DNA of 64,000 nucleotides from an uncultured Eubacteriales bacterium (GTDB lineage: Bacteria; Bacillota; Clostridia; UBA1381; UMGS1253), in contig CABUKE010000003.1 in NCBI GenBank assembly GCA_902492065.1, positions 124,001 through 188,000 of the forward strand. The letters are read 5' to 3'. The notes beneath the pieces are model-generated. The model did no database searches and was not told where the DNA came from. It was given only the letters and a program-made list of their open reading frames with translations. Numbering within the stretch: position 1 is the first letter of the stretch; each line of letters opens with the position of its first letter. Made by a program: the position numbers and the translations under genes. Shown here in pieces: positions 1 to 10,422 of the stretch.

Positions 1-2
1 TC

Positions 3-3000
3 GACAAAAATCTTCTGATTACGCCAAAAAGCGACAAAGACAACGCGACGCTCATTAATGAGAATATTGGCACAGAAGAAAAGCCGGAGTACCGCTACGG
101 CCTCTGGTATGACGAGAGTACAAAAGGCAACGCGAAAAACAAAAGCCTGACAAACTACAACTGGAGCGGCGACTACAATCCGGATGACCATAACGTAGAG
201 GCAAGAGCCGTTGTCGACCCAACAGACACGCGGGATATCCCCGACGAACAAAAAAACCGTGTGGGCAGGATCACTCCGCCGGAGTACGGCTGGAGCGGCG
301 TTACTCTGAGAAAAATTCTGCCTGCGCCGCTCAATGAAGAAACAGGCTGGCTGATAATAACAGGCAAAATTATGGCGCCGATTCCGACCACCGACAATAC
401 CGACCCCGTGTTCCATGTCGGCATTACGAACGCGGAGGGCAGGACCCGCAATCTCATAAGCTTTAACAACCGTATAACCGGGTCAAACGCGGGCAGTATC
501 AGAACAAACAATAACGGCACCAATATAGGGATCTTCCGCCGCGACAACAATTGGATTCGCTTTACCGTTGCAGTAAAAGCAAATGAGGCGGATATGACGC
601 AGTCACCCGTATACTTTATGGCGAGCGGCAACGGCAATGTTGCCACGACATATAACGGCGAAGGCGTTTCGAACTTGAAGGTTACAGACAAGGTGATGAA
701 CCTATCACCCTCTGCCTTTAACGCCGCCGACACAGGAACGCTCACCACACAAAACGCTGCAATCACTGTAAACTGCGCTGGAAATTCTGAAAATCCATCC
801 AATCCGAGCGTATACCTGGACGACTTTAAGGTATATTATCCGGGCAATCTTACCATGTCGGTAATGGGCAGCGAGGTTTCGCCAGCAGAACCAATTACCG
901 TAAAGTTCAGCCATAACGTGGATGTCAGCACGGTTACAGCAGACAACATCAAATTGGCAAAGGCATCCGACCCCACAAATTACATAGAAGCGGCAGTTGC
1001 TATCGACCCGCTTAATGGAGAAACCTTTACCGTGACCCCGACTGCATCGCTCGACTACGGTACGGAATATATCATCACGGCAAATTCGTCCGTTGTTGAC
1101 ATTGTGGGTGGTACAGTAAGCGGTAGCGCGGCGTTTACAACCGGGCGCACCCCGTATGATACGATTCAGGAGCTTCACATTAACGAACCTTCCAATTTGG
1201 ACCAGGACAGCCAGGCGATTGAAGCAGTAAGTTTCTCGATTACTACCGTACCGGCTGACAATGTGGATACAAGCCTGATTGAATGGTATGTGGACGGTGC
1301 AAAACAGGATACCACCGGTTCTGCGTTCACCTTTACGCCGCCGGCAGGACTTGGCAGCTATGTAATCTATGCGAAAGTGAAAGATACTGACATAAAAAGT
1401 GAAGAACGCACTGTCTCTGTGACGGGAGAAGGCTTTAGCGCCATTACTTCGCTCACCATCAACCGCCCGTCCAACCTCACACAGACTTTGGACGGCTCGC
1501 AGACACCCATTGTGTTTATGGTAGAAACCACTCCCGACACAAATGTGGATTTAAGCCTGATTGAATGGTACGTGGATGATACGCTCCAAACGTCCGCTAC
1601 CGGCAGCACGGAGTTCACCTATACGCTCAGTTCCGCAGGCACATATACAGTGTATGCAAAAGTATCAGGAACAGACGTGGTATCGGAAACGCGCACAATT
1701 CGGCTGAAAGTGCCCGCGCTGGAAGATATCTCCGTTATGCGAGAAACCTTTGACTACGATTTGGGACGCGACTTTGAATCAGACCTCCCCTCCATCTGGT
1801 CAAAAATACAAAACACAGGCACGGACGACGATTACAGGGCTTCGGGCAGCATTATCGTCAAGGAGGACCCGGAAAATCCAAATAATAAGGCGCTTGGCAT
1901 CCTTCCGCCGAACGGACCGTGGATGAGTTACCGCTTAACCGCAACGCTGCCGCAGGCATTTGAGTCTACCGGCACGGTAACGCCGCTGGTTGTATCCGGG
2001 CTTGCAAAAGTGCCGCGCGGCACGGCAAACGCTCCGGGCCTCAGTGTAAACATGCTGGGCTATAATGCGCAGGGACGTGCTACCGGGCTTGTAAGTATTA
2101 CCGGAGGTTCTACCGGCGGGATTACATGCGGAGGCAAAACCGTAGCCTACCGGAAGGATAACGGCTGGATCCGTTATACCGCACTGATAACGCCCAACCC
2201 GGAAGATTTATCCAAAAGTACGATTAAGTGTATGCTGTCGGGCAACGGCAATATTTCTGCTACAAACGGCGGCGAAAGCGCATATATTACGACACAGGAA
2301 TATACAATCAATTTAAGCAATATCCCCACGATCCTCGAGGGCGCTCCAGAGCTCAGATATGAAAGCGGCTACAGCGGAACAGTGGGCGACCGCAACGAGA
2401 TTTATGTCGACAATATCGATATTTACTATCCGCGCAGCCTTACCGCAGAGATAAAAGAGTATGCAGACGATATGCTGGTCGACGACCCTATTGTGATAGA
2501 CTTTAACCACAATGTAGACCCGAATACACTCACAGACGAGAATATCACGCTGAAAAACGCGGAAACGATGGAGCCGGTTGAAAAAACAATCAGCTTTGAC
2601 CCGCTCAATGTATATAGCGTTACGTTGACGCCGAGTGCGCCGCTTGCGTACGATACTGAGTACGTGGTAGAGTTCTCCCCTGCTGTAACGGATATCGCCG
2701 GATTTACGGTCGCAGATCCGGTAACCTTTACGACGCAGGAGGACAGAGGCTCCCTTGCAATTCGCCTGAGCAGCAATGAGCTTACTCTGTCGGAGGAGAC
2801 GGTGTATTCCGACCTCAAAGTATATGTAAACGATGTAGAAGCAGATGCTTCGCAGTACACGGTTGACATCAGTAACCCCGCTGTGGCGGATTGGGTAGAC
2901 GGCAAAATTATTACCGGTATACCGGGAGACGCGGTATTCACGTTCCGCTGCCCTACTGACCGTAGCAAGGCGACACTCACCGTCCATGTCGAGGCTGCAC

Positions 3001-5396
3001 CGTATGTTCCTACTCCAAGTGACGACCCGATACGGTATGTAACAATCCCAAGTGAGACAATAGACGGAGAGCCTCTCTACGCAAACAACGGCGTTGCTGA
3101 AACATGGGATTATGTCACCGGTACGCCACCGATCGTAATGCAGGATCCGGCGCCGAGCCTTGACGATGACAATACGGTTTTGGCAGTTCGTAACGGTACG
3201 CGTCCGACACTCGTATCGAAGATGCTCACGACTGAGGCAAACAGCACATACGTCTATGAAACAAAGATGAAAATTCTCGAAAATGCCCACGATTTCCAAA
3301 TTATCATGGGCGAAATGCCGCTCATCTCGATTCAGGACAACGATGATTCGAGCAAAAAAATCCTGTTCGGCAACAGCACCGACAATGCCGGATATACACT
3401 TCCGGTGGATAAATGGTTTGTATTTAAAGCGGTACTCAACTTGGACGAGGGCAAAAAGATTGTAAAAGCAAGTTATTACATTGATGGTGTCGAGCAGTAT
3501 CAGGCAGGGCAGGAGCCCGCAGAGCCATACTCCAGCGCAGATAAGCTCTCCTATAGAAACACTGCTACGGGCATGGGAGAAGTGGTACGGCTGGAAGACA
3601 CCCAGGTATACAAAACAATCTGGTTGTCGGGTGTACGCGCACAGATAGAAGAACTCAAAATTGACGACGAAGAGTTTGACAGCGCAAGCCAGATTACCCG
3701 TTCGGGTACGGGTAAAATCCGCATAAGAGTTGCAAACGGCACGCGCGACTCTATTTCGCCTGTTATTGCCGTGGCGGTATACGAAGGCGATATGCTCGCA
3801 AGCATTTCAACGAGTGACGGCGCGACCGCAATTGCGCCGGGTGCAGAAGAAGACATAACAATGGAAATCACCATTCCAGACGGTCTGGTTGGAGAAACCA
3901 TGCAGGTCATGATATTCGACAGCCTGGAAAATATACGTCCGCTGCTCACTACCCCGCTCACAAAGGAAGTTAATACAGGCGGCAGGCTGTATCTGGAGGC
4001 GGTATATGGAGATAACATGATCCTCCAGCGCGATGAACCCATCAATATTTCCGGTACAGCGCCCACAGGCACAACAGTCACGGTCAGCTTCGCTGGAAAG
4101 GAAACCTCAGCAGTAGCGGAGGGCAACCGTTTCACCGTAATGCTGCCGGCAGAGGAAGGCTCGTTTGAGAATCGCACGCTCACGATAACTGCGGAAGGCG
4201 ACGGTTTCTCCGAAACCAAAACCATCAATAACGTACAGGTCGGCGACGTATATTACGCTTCCGGGCAGTCGAATATGGACTGGCAGATGAGCAACACCAA
4301 CTATGGCGACCAGACAATTCCGGATAATGTCCGGTACATGAAGGTGGCGTATACTATTACGGCCGGCGAGCGCGTTGACCGGCATAACGCTACTGGTGGG
4401 GCGATAACGGAAGAATGGAAAGAATTAAATGACTCTACAAAAGGCGGTTGCTCCGCAGTCATGTTCTTTACGGCACAAAAGCTGAGAAATGAAGGCGTAG
4501 ACGTGCCAATTGGTATCGTAGACTGTTCTATGGGCGGCACTTCTATCTCCAGATGGGTCGGCGAGGATGTATACCTCAACGAACCGGGATATATTAGCGA
4601 AGGCTTCCGGGATGAGTACTACGGCGAGGATCCCGCAGACGGAAGGCGTGTAGGCTGCCTGTACTACAACATGTTCAAATCGGTTTCTACCTTTACCTAT
4701 AAAGGAGCTGTGTGGTATCAGGGCGAGCACGATTATGGCAGAGAATATGAAAAGCTCCTCGAACCAATGATCAACTCCTACCGGGAACTTCCGGGCTGGG
4801 AGGATGTGCCGTGGTTTATCATTCAGCTGCCCGGTCATACCAGCGTGTTCCGCTCCATTCGCTACCGTCAGGATTACGCGGTGCAGCAGCTTGGCGGGGA
4901 AGCAAATGGTATCTATGAGATTATTACCAGTGACACGGGAGATAAAATTGGAGAAACCAATCCGAACATCCATCCTTCTAACAAAGATGTAGTGGGTGAC
5001 AGAATCGCCCGCATGATGCTGGCAAAGCTGTACAGCGTTGACGATATCCCCTATTCTGGACCGCGCTACAAGGGTATGACCATATCCGGCAACACCGTTA
5101 CGCTTACATTCGACTATGTTAACGACGGCGTTCACGGCGGATTGTGCAGTATGAACGAAAACGGGTCACTGCCTGAGTTTGAGCTGGCTCCAGCGTCAGG
5201 TTCCGGAGCAGGTACCTTTGTACCGGCCACGGCCAAAATCGTCGGGGATACGGTAGAACTTACTGCCGAAGGCGTGGACAACCCAGCATATGTGCGCTAT
5301 GGCAACCGCGGTGAAGCGATTCGCAGTTTAGCGACTAACTCGAACGGTGTGATATTGCCATTGGCAGTATTCCGCACTGACGGAAAGCTGAACTAA
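3..5396 (+). CDS. Large modular surface protein with SGNH/SASA-type carbohydrate esterase domain (5' partial)
   Basis: The frame is open from the first bases of the window, so the gene starts upstream; a GTG at 261 is only an internal codon. Counting from that GTG (1711 residues), residues about 10-200 form a jelly-roll-like module followed by a bacterial Ig-like (Big_5/SbsA type) domain ending near 295. Two Ig/PKD-like repeats sharing LIEWYVD follow (about 300-480). A second jelly-roll plus Big_5 pair follows (about 500-850), then linker beta-domains. A sialate O-acetylesterase (SASA) family domain runs from about 1250 to the end. The esterase shows GQSNM (nucleophile Ser, about 1335), WYQGE (about 1485) and NIHPSN (catalytic His, about 1569). 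It probably removes acetyl groups from xylan, pectin or sialylated glycans outside the cell. The export signal would be upstream; no C-terminal anchor is visible. Substrate is inference. Confidence 0.85.
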   Translation, partial: DKNLLITPKSDKDNATLINENIGTEEKPEYRYGLWYDESTKGNAKNKSLTNYNWSGDYNPDDHNVEARAVVDPTDTRDIPDEQKNRVGRITPPEYGWSGVTLRKILPAPLNEETGWLIITGKIMAPIPTTDNTDPVFHVGITNAEGRTRNLISFNNRITGSNAGSIRTNNNGTNIGIFRRDNNWIRFTVAVKANEADMTQSPVYFMASGNGNVATTYNGEGVSNLKVTDKVMNLSPSAFNAADTGTLTTQNAAITVNCAGNSENPSNPSVYLDDFKVYYPGNLTMSVMGSEVSPAEPITVKFSHNVDVSTVTADNIKLAKASDPTNYIEAAVAIDPLNGETFTVTPTASLDYGTEYIITANSSVVDIVGGTVSGSAAFTTGRTPYDTIQELHINEPSNLDQDSQAIEAVSFSITTVPADNVDTSLIEWYVDGAKQDTTGSAFTFTPPAGLGSYVIYAKVKDTDIKSEERTVSVTGEGFSAITSLTINRPSNLTQTLDGSQTPIVFMVETTPDTNVDLSLIEWYVDDTLQTSATGSTEFTYTLSSAGTYTVYAKVSGTDVVSETRTIRLKVPALEDISVMRETFDYDLGRDFESDLPSIWSKIQNTGTDDDYRASGSIIVKEDPENPNNKALGILPPNGPWMSYRLTATLPQAFESTGTVTPLVVSGLAKVPRGTANAPGLSVNMLGYNAQGRATGLVSITGGSTGGITCGGKTVAYRKDNGWIRYTALITPNPEDLSKSTIKCMLSGNGNISATNGGESAYITTQEYTINLSNIPTILEGAPELRYESGYSGTVGDRNEIYVDNIDIYYPRSLTAEIKEYADDMLVDDPIVIDFNHNVDPNTLTDENITLKNAETMEPVEKTISFDPLNVYSVTLTPSAPLAYDTEYVVEFSPAVTDIAGFTVADPVTFTTQEDRGSLAIRLSSNELTLSEETVYSDLKVYVNDVEADASQYTVDISNPAVADWVDGKIITGIPGDAVFTFRCPTDRSKATLTVHVEAAPYVPTPSDDPIRYVTIPSETIDGEPLYANNGVAETWDYVTGTPPIVMQDPAPSLDDDNTVLAVRNGTRPTLVSKMLTTEANSTYVYETKMKILENAHDFQIIMGEMPLISIQDNDDSSKKILFGNSTDNAGYTLPVDKWFVFKAVLNLDEGKKIVKASYYIDGVEQYQAGQEPAEPYSSADKLSYRNTATGMGEVVRLEDTQVYKTIWLSGVRAQIEELKIDDEEFDSASQITRSGTGKIRIRVANGTRDSISPVIAVAVYEGDMLASISTSDGATAIAPGAEEDITMEITIPDGLVGETMQVMIFDSLENIRPLLTTPLTKEVNTGGRLYLEAVYGDNMILQRDEPINISGTAPTGTTVTVSFAGKETSAVAEGNRFTVMLPAEEGSFENRTLTITAEGDGFSETKTINNVQVGDVYYASGQSNMDWQMSNTNYGDQTIPDNVRYMKVAYTITAGERVDRHNATGGAITEEWKELNDSTKGGCSAVMFFTAQKLRNEGVDVPIGIVDCSMGGTSISRWVGEDVYLNEPGYISEGFRDEYYGEDPADGRRVGCLYYNMFKSVSTFTYKGAVWYQGEHDYGREYEKLLEPMINSYRELPGWEDVPWFIIQLPGHTSVFRSIRYRQDYAVQQLGGEANGIYEIITSDTGDKIGETNPNIHPSNKDVVGDRIARMMLAKLYSVDDIPYSGPRYKGMTISGNTVTLTFDYVNDGVHGGLCSMNENGSLPEFELAPASGSGAGTFVPATAKIVGDTVELTAEGVDNPAYVRYGNRGEAIRSLATNSNGVILPLAVFRTDGKLN

Positions 5397-5430
5397 AAAA
5401 GCGCATGAAAGAAAAGTAAAAATAAAAAGA

Positions 5431-5462
5431 GGGTTGCGGCAATCAGCGCCGCAGCCCCTTTT
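5431..5462 (+). terminator. Intrinsic terminator of the esterase gene
   Basis: A 10-bp stem (5431-5440 with 5448-5457, one G-U pair) with a 7-nt loop is followed by CTTTTC. It lies 34 bases after the esterase stop codon. Confidence 0.75.
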
Positions 5463-5491
5463 CTTTCTAAGACTGACATCAATTTCATAAT

Positions 5492-5528
5492 AAAAAGGCT
5501 GTGACAAACAAACTGTCACAGCCTTTTT
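5492..5528. terminator. Bidirectional terminator between esterase and xylose operon
   Basis: A perfect 15-bp stem (5492-5506 with 5514-5528) has a 7-nt loop and A and T tracts on both sides. It can stop the rightward esterase transcript and the leftward xyl transcript, whose last stop codon is at 5537. Confidence 0.9.
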
Positions 5529-5536
5529 GCATATCT

Positions 5537-7519
5537 TCAGTTTTCCACCGCAAACGCGATTTCATACTCGCCCTTTTCCAACCCGGCAAGATGGGTTCCG
5601 TCTACCACAATCTCTATCTCCCGCGTCTCCCCCGCGGCAAGCGACGCCTTTGCAATCCCAATTAGACGGTAGCGCTCACGGCTCTCGCCGCAAAGCTTTT
5701 TCAAAAATACGCATACCGTATCCGTGCCGTCAACTGTCCCTGTATTTTTCACCGAAACGCGCACCCGCTGCGCCGCCGCGTCTACATGCAGCAGCGTATG
5801 TGCAAAGCTCGTATAGCTCAGCCCATACCCGAATGGATAGAGCGCGCTTCCACCGAAGTATTTGTACGTGCGGTTCTCCATATTATAGTCCTCAAACGGC
5901 GGCAAATCCTCTGTGCTGCGGTAAAAGGTAACCGGAAGCCGCCCCTGCGGGTTGACTCTGCCAAACAGCACGTCCGCAAGCGCAGCGCCACCCTCCGCAC
6001 CAGGGTAGAAGCATTGCACTACCGCGTCGCACGCTTCGTCCGCGCGCGACAGGTTTACGCAGCTTCCGCTCACATTCACAAATATAACCGGTTTTCCCGT
6101 TTTTAAAATCTCTTCCAGAAGCGCCTTCTGCGAATCCGGCAGCTCGATATCCGGCTTGTCACCCGAGTAATCGCCGTTGAAGCCGTCGCCCTCCTCGCCT
6201 TCCATACCGGGGTTTAAGCCCATGCAGAGGATGACCGCGTCGCTCTTCTGCGCGGCGATGATTGCCTCGCGCATGGGATGTTCCGCCCAGTCGTGGAGCG
6301 TCGAGTCGTAGATATGGCACCCTTTTGCGTAGTAGATCTGTCCGTCAAACGCGTCCTGTATCCCACGAAGGAGCGTGCTGTAGCGCGATGGCGTGCCGTT
6401 ATAGTTGCCCAGCAGAACCGATATATCGTCTGCGTTCGGGCCGATAATGGCAAGCGTCTTAATCTCATCGGAAAGCGGCAATACGCCGTTATTTTTGAGC
6501 AATACCATGCTTTCCTGCGCCATTTTGCGGTTAAGCGTGCGGTGCTTTTCGCACTCAATCACCTCGTACGGGATCGCGTCGTATTCACAGTCGCTGTCGA
6601 ACATGCCGAGCCGCAACCGCGCCTCAAACAGCCGCTTCACCGCTTCAGTCACCGTATCCTCGTCGAGCAGGCCCGCCGCCACCGCAGTCATCAAATGCGC
6701 ATATGCGGTGCCACAGTTGAGCGCGCAGCCGTTATTTACCGCAAGCGCTGCGCTCTCCGTCTCCGTCTGCGTCAGCTTGTGATTTTTATTAATGTCGCAA
6801 ATCGCGCCGCAGTCCGACACAACGTAGCCGTCGAACCCGAACTCGCCGTATAAAATGTCTTTCAGCAGCGTTTTCGACGCGCAGCATGCCTCACCGTTCA
6901 CCCGGTTGTACGCGCCCATGACAGCGGACGGGTCGGCATGCTCGATACAGTAGCGGAACGCAGAAAGATACGTCTCACACAAATCGTACTCCGACACCTG
7001 CGCATCAAAGCTGTGGCGTTCCTTCTCCGGCCCACTGTGTACCGCATAGTGCTTGATGGTCGCGTCCGTCTTGCGGTATTTGCCCTCGCCCTGCAAGCCC
7101 TTGATAAACGCACAGCCCATCTGCCCGGTCAGGTACGGGTCCTCGCCGTATGTTTCATGTCCGCGCCCCCACCGCGGGTCGCGGAAGATGTTAATGTTCG
7201 GGCTCCAACAGGTCAGCCCCTGATAAATCAGCGTATCGCCGAATTTTTTATACTCGTTGTATTTCGCCCGCACCTCGTCCGAGATTGCCGCCGCCACCTC
7301 GTGCATCAGCTCCGTGTCAAAGCTCGCCGCCATGCCAATTGCCTGCGGGAACACCGTCGCCATGCCGGAGCGCGCCGCGCCGTGCAGACACTCATTCCAC
7401 CAGTTATATGCCGGAATACCGAGCCGCTCGATTGCCGGCGCATCATACTTCATCTGCGAAAGCTTTTCCGCCAGCGTCATCTTTGCGACCAGTTCCTTTG
7501 CCCTTGTTTTAAAGTCCAT
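5537..7519 (-). CDS. Glycoside hydrolase family 3, probable beta-xylosidase
   Basis: This 660-residue GH3 enzyme should release terminal sugars, most likely D-xylose, from short oligosaccharides. The N-terminal TIM-barrel carries NWWNECLHG (about 39-47), DPRWGRGHETYGEDP (about 114-128) and IKHY (155-158). YVVSDCG places the catalytic nucleophile at Asp236. The second domain and a C-terminal fibronectin-III-like domain (YPFGYGLSYTSF, then beta strands) complete the usual clostridial GH3 layout. There is no signal peptide, so it acts on imported oligosaccharides. It is the last gene of xylA-xylB-GH3, 12 bases after xylB, which is the main argument for xylosidase rather than glucosidase activity. 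A GGGGGAGG site precedes the ATG. Confidence 0.88.
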   Translation of the reverse strand: MDFKTRAKELVAKMTLAEKLSQMKYDAPAIERLGIPAYNWWNECLHGAARSGMATVFPQAIGMAASFDTELMHEVAAAISDEVRAKYNEYKKFGDTLIYQGLTCWSPNINIFRDPRWGRGHETYGEDPYLTGQMGCAFIKGLQGEGKYRKTDATIKHYAVHSGPEKERHSFDAQVSEYDLCETYLSAFRYCIEHADPSAVMGAYNRVNGEACCASKTLLKDILYGEFGFDGYVVSDCGAICDINKNHKLTQTETESAALAVNNGCALNCGTAYAHLMTAVAAGLLDEDTVTEAVKRLFEARLRLGMFDSDCEYDAIPYEVIECEKHRTLNRKMAQESMVLLKNNGVLPLSDEIKTLAIIGPNADDISVLLGNYNGTPSRYSTLLRGIQDAFDGQIYYAKGCHIYDSTLHDWAEHPMREAIIAAQKSDAVILCMGLNPGMEGEEGDGFNGDYSGDKPDIELPDSQKALLEEILKTGKPVIFVNVSGSCVNLSRADEACDAVVQCFYPGAEGGAALADVLFGRVNPQGRLPVTFYRSTEDLPPFEDYNMENRTYKYFGGSALYPFGYGLSYTSFAHTLLHVDAAAQRVRVSVKNTGTVDGTDTVCVFLKKLCGESRERYRLIGIAKASLAAGETREIEIVVDGTHLAGLEKGEYEIAFAVEN

Positions 7520-7531
7520 TGTCCTCCCCCT

Positions 7532-9028
7532 TTACAGCTCCATTTTAGAAAGCGACTGATACGACGCTTTCATTGTATCATACAGCGAATCATAAAAAGC
7601 GTAAACCTTGCGGTACTTTTCCGTGTTTTCCGCCACAGGCAGAATCTCCTCTTTTACTTCTACAATCCGGTCACACCCTGCCGCGACGCTTGGGTATATC
7701 CCCGCGCCTACGCCGGCCAAAATTGCCGCGCCGAGCGCAACGCCCTCGTTTGCGCGCAGGGTCTGTACCTTACAGTCGTATACGTCAGCTATCATCTGCC
7801 GCCAAAGGCTGCTTGCTGCACCGCCGCCGCAGACCGTCGTTTCACTGATTGTACCAATTACGTCCTCAATAATGCGCTGGCAATCCTTCAACGAATAGGA
7901 CACGCCCTCCAGCACCGCGCGAATCAGGTGCGCGCGCGTATGCATGCCTGAAAGGCCGAAGAATACACCGCGCGCGTCGGCATCGAGGTGCGGTGTACGC
8001 TCCCCCATCAGATATGGCAAATAGAGCAGCTTTTCCGCCCCAATCGGTATCTGCTCCGCCAGCGCGTCCATCTCGCGGTAGCTCAGCTCCGGGCAAATAT
8101 TCTGCCGCAGCCAGCTCAGCGACAGGCCAGCCGCCTGCGTCACGCCCATCACGTGCCATTGCCCCGGAACCGCGCAGCAAAAAGTATGAATCCGCCCCGC
8201 CGGGTCGGCCGCCATGCGGGATGTATGCGCGTATACAACGCCGCTCGTCCCAATTGTGGTAAACGATTTTCCGTCGCGGATACAGCCCGTCCCGACTGCC
8301 GCCGCTGCGTTGTCGCCCGCACCGGCCACGACAGGTGTGCCGGCGCACAGCCCGGTCAGCCGCGCCGCGTCCTCCGTTACCATGCCCGTCACCTCCGGGC
8401 TTTCGTAAACCTTTGCGAGCAGGGCACGGTCAATGTCAAGCGCCTTCAGCATTTCCTCCGACCAGCAGCGGTTTGCTACGTCGAGTAACTGCATACCGCT
8501 TGCGTCCGATACGTCGGTCGCAAACTCCCCCGTCAGCCGGTAGCGGACGTAGTCCTTTGGCAGCAGAATATGCGCGCATTTTTCGTAATTCTCCGGCTCG
8601 TGGTTGCGCACCCATAAAATTTTGGAGGCAGTAAAGCCCGTGAGCGCGGGGTTTGCCGTCAAGGTAAGAAGCCGCTCCGCGCCGACCGTTTCCGTTATCT
8701 GGCGGCATTCGTCCGCCGTACGCTGGTCGCACCACAGAATGCTCCGCCGAACCGGCGCGCCCGCCTCGTCCAGCATCACAAGGCCGTGCATCTGCCCGCC
8801 CAAGCCGACCGCCGCAACGCTGGCGGCATCTATGCCGTGCAGTACCTCGCGTATGCCCGTGACCGCCGCGTTCCACCAGTCCTCTGCGTCCTGCTCTGCC
8901 CAGCCGTTATGCGGCTGATAGACCGGATAGGCCGGCGTTGCAGACGCAACTGCGCGCCCGTCCAAGTCGAACAGCGCGACCTTCATCTGCGACGTGCCGA
9001 CGTCAATTCCAAGTATGTATTGTTTCAT
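7532..9028 (-). CDS. xylB: Xylulokinase
   Basis: FGGY-family sugar kinase of 498 residues that phosphorylates D-xylulose to xylulose-5-phosphate for the pentose phosphate pathway. The N-terminal phosphate-binding loop is GIDVGTSQMK (7-16). GGQMHGLV (78-85) and ILWCDQRT (97-104) are typical of XylB, and GAGDN places the catalytic Asp at 239. The C-terminal ATPase half contains GGGAASSLWRQM. It sits between xylA and a GH3 xylosidase with short gaps (24 and 12 bases), so the three are one transcription unit. Length is normal for the family. Confidence 0.95.
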   Translation of the reverse strand: MKQYILGIDVGTSQMKVALFDLDGRAVASATPAYPVYQPHNGWAEQDAEDWWNAAVTGIREVLHGIDAASVAAVGLGGQMHGLVMLDEAGAPVRRSILWCDQRTADECRQITETVGAERLLTLTANPALTGFTASKILWVRNHEPENYEKCAHILLPKDYVRYRLTGEFATDVSDASGMQLLDVANRCWSEEMLKALDIDRALLAKVYESPEVTGMVTEDAARLTGLCAGTPVVAGAGDNAAAAVGTGCIRDGKSFTTIGTSGVVYAHTSRMAADPAGRIHTFCCAVPGQWHVMGVTQAAGLSLSWLRQNICPELSYREMDALAEQIPIGAEKLLYLPYLMGERTPHLDADARGVFFGLSGMHTRAHLIRAVLEGVSYSLKDCQRIIEDVIGTISETTVCGGGAASSLWRQMIADVYDCKVQTLRANEGVALGAAILAGVGAGIYPSVAAGCDRIVEVKEEILPVAENTEKYRKVYAFYDSLYDTMKASYQSLSKMEL

Positions 9029-9052
9029 CGTGTATCCTCCATATTGTCCGGC

Positions 9053-10372
9053 TCAGAAATTGCCGAACATAATCTGGTTGAGCACCGACTCCAAATATTC
9101 CTGCTTCCCGCTCGTAAGCGGCTTTACCTCGCCCATGCGGAGCGCATACTCCGACAACGATTCCAGCGTCGCCTTGCCAGAAACGATGTCGAGTCCAATC
9201 CCGCTCTCATAGCTCGCGTACCGCTCCCGCACAAACTCGTCGAGCCGTCCGTCCGCCTCAATTTTCGCCGCAATGAGCAGCCCCAGTGCAAACGAATCCA
9301 TCCCTGCGATATACGACAGGAAGATATCCTCCAGCGTCATGGAGGCGCGCCGCGCCTTTGCGTCAAAGTTCAGCCCGCCGTTCGTAAAGCCGCCCGCCTT
9401 CAGCACTTCATACATGCACAGCGCGGTTTCGTATACATTCGTTGGAAACTGGTCCGTATCCCATCCAAGCAGCATGTCGCCCTGGTTTGCGTCAATGGAG
9501 CCAAACGCGCCGTTGACGCGCGCATAGCGCAGCTCATGTGCAAACGTATGCCCCGCAAGCGTCGCATGATTTGCCTCGATATTGAGCTTAAAGTCCTTAT
9601 CCAGCCCATACTTGCGCAAGAATGCCAGCACGGCTGCCGCGTCAAAGTCATACTGGTGTTTCGTCGGTTCCTTCGGCTTCGGCTCAATGTAAAAGTCACC
9701 TGTAAAGCCGTGTGCGCGTGCATACTCGACCGCCATACGCATGAGACGCGCCATATTGTCCAGCTCCAACTCCATGTTGGTGTTAAGCAGCGTTTCATAG
9801 CCTTCCCGGCCGCCCCAGAACACATACCCGCTGCCGCCCAGCTCAATCGTAATATCAATTGCCTTTTTCACCTGCGCCGCCGCATAGGCGAACACGTCCG
9901 CCTCGCACGACGTCGCCGCACCGTGGGCATAGCGTGGGTGGTTAAAGCAATTCGCCGTCCCCCACAGCAGCTTTTTATCGTACTGACGCATCAATTCTTT
10001 AAGCAGGCTCACGATTTCGTCGAGATTTTCATTGCACTCGCCTATCGTCGCTCCCTCCGGCGCGATGTCGCGGTCATGGAAGCAGAAGTAGTCGATGTCC
10101 AGTTTATCCATAATTTCAAAGGCAGCGTGCGCCTTATTCTTGTACAAGTCCATCGCGCTCTCCGCCGAGCCGAAGCTTTTGTCCATCGTGCCGCGGCCAA
10201 ACATGTCCGTCCCATCCGCGCACAGCGTGTGCCAGTACGACATGGCAAATTTCAAGTGTTCCCGCATGCTCTTCCCATTGACAAGCCGTCCTGCGTCGTA
10301 GTATTTAAACGACATCGGGTTCTTGGCCCCCGGCCCCTCGTAGCGGATTTTCGGTATCCGTTTCAGCTCCAT
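9053..10372 (-). CDS. xylA: Xylose isomerase
   Basis: Interconverts D-xylose and D-xylulose in the cytoplasm, using two divalent metal ions. All active-site elements of the 440-residue class II enzymes are visible: FHDRD (catalytic His99, Asp102), IEPKP (metal ligand Glu230 and Lys232), IEANHATLAGH (Glu266, His269), Asp294 in GSIDANQG, and WDTDQFP (Asp305, Asp307). It is the first gene of the leftward xyl operon. The ATG has AAAGGATGG just upstream. Its leader of about 180 nt is structured (see the entries at 10423-10590). Confidence 0.97.
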   Translation of the reverse strand: MELKRIPKIRYEGPGAKNPMSFKYYDAGRLVNGKSMREHLKFAMSYWHTLCADGTDMFGRGTMDKSFGSAESAMDLYKNKAHAAFEIMDKLDIDYFCFHDRDIAPEGATIGECNENLDEIVSLLKELMRQYDKKLLWGTANCFNHPRYAHGAATSCEADVFAYAAAQVKKAIDITIELGGSGYVFWGGREGYETLLNTNMELELDNMARLMRMAVEYARAHGFTGDFYIEPKPKEPTKHQYDFDAAAVLAFLRKYGLDKDFKLNIEANHATLAGHTFAHELRYARVNGAFGSIDANQGDMLLGWDTDQFPTNVYETALCMYEVLKAGGFTNGGLNFDAKARRASMTLEDIFLSYIAGMDSFALGLLIAAKIEADGRLDEFVRERYASYESGIGLDIVSGKATLESLSEYALRMGEVKPLTSGKQEYLESVLNQIMFGNF

Positions 10373-10422
10373 ATTTTATTCCATCCTTTCAAAAATTTTT
10401 TTAATCCTAACTTGCTGCGCAC

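Noticed and set aside
2313..3299. A 328-codon leftward open frame inside the esterase gene
   Set aside because: It lies wholly inside a well-supported modular coding region and the translation shows no domain or ribosome binding site.
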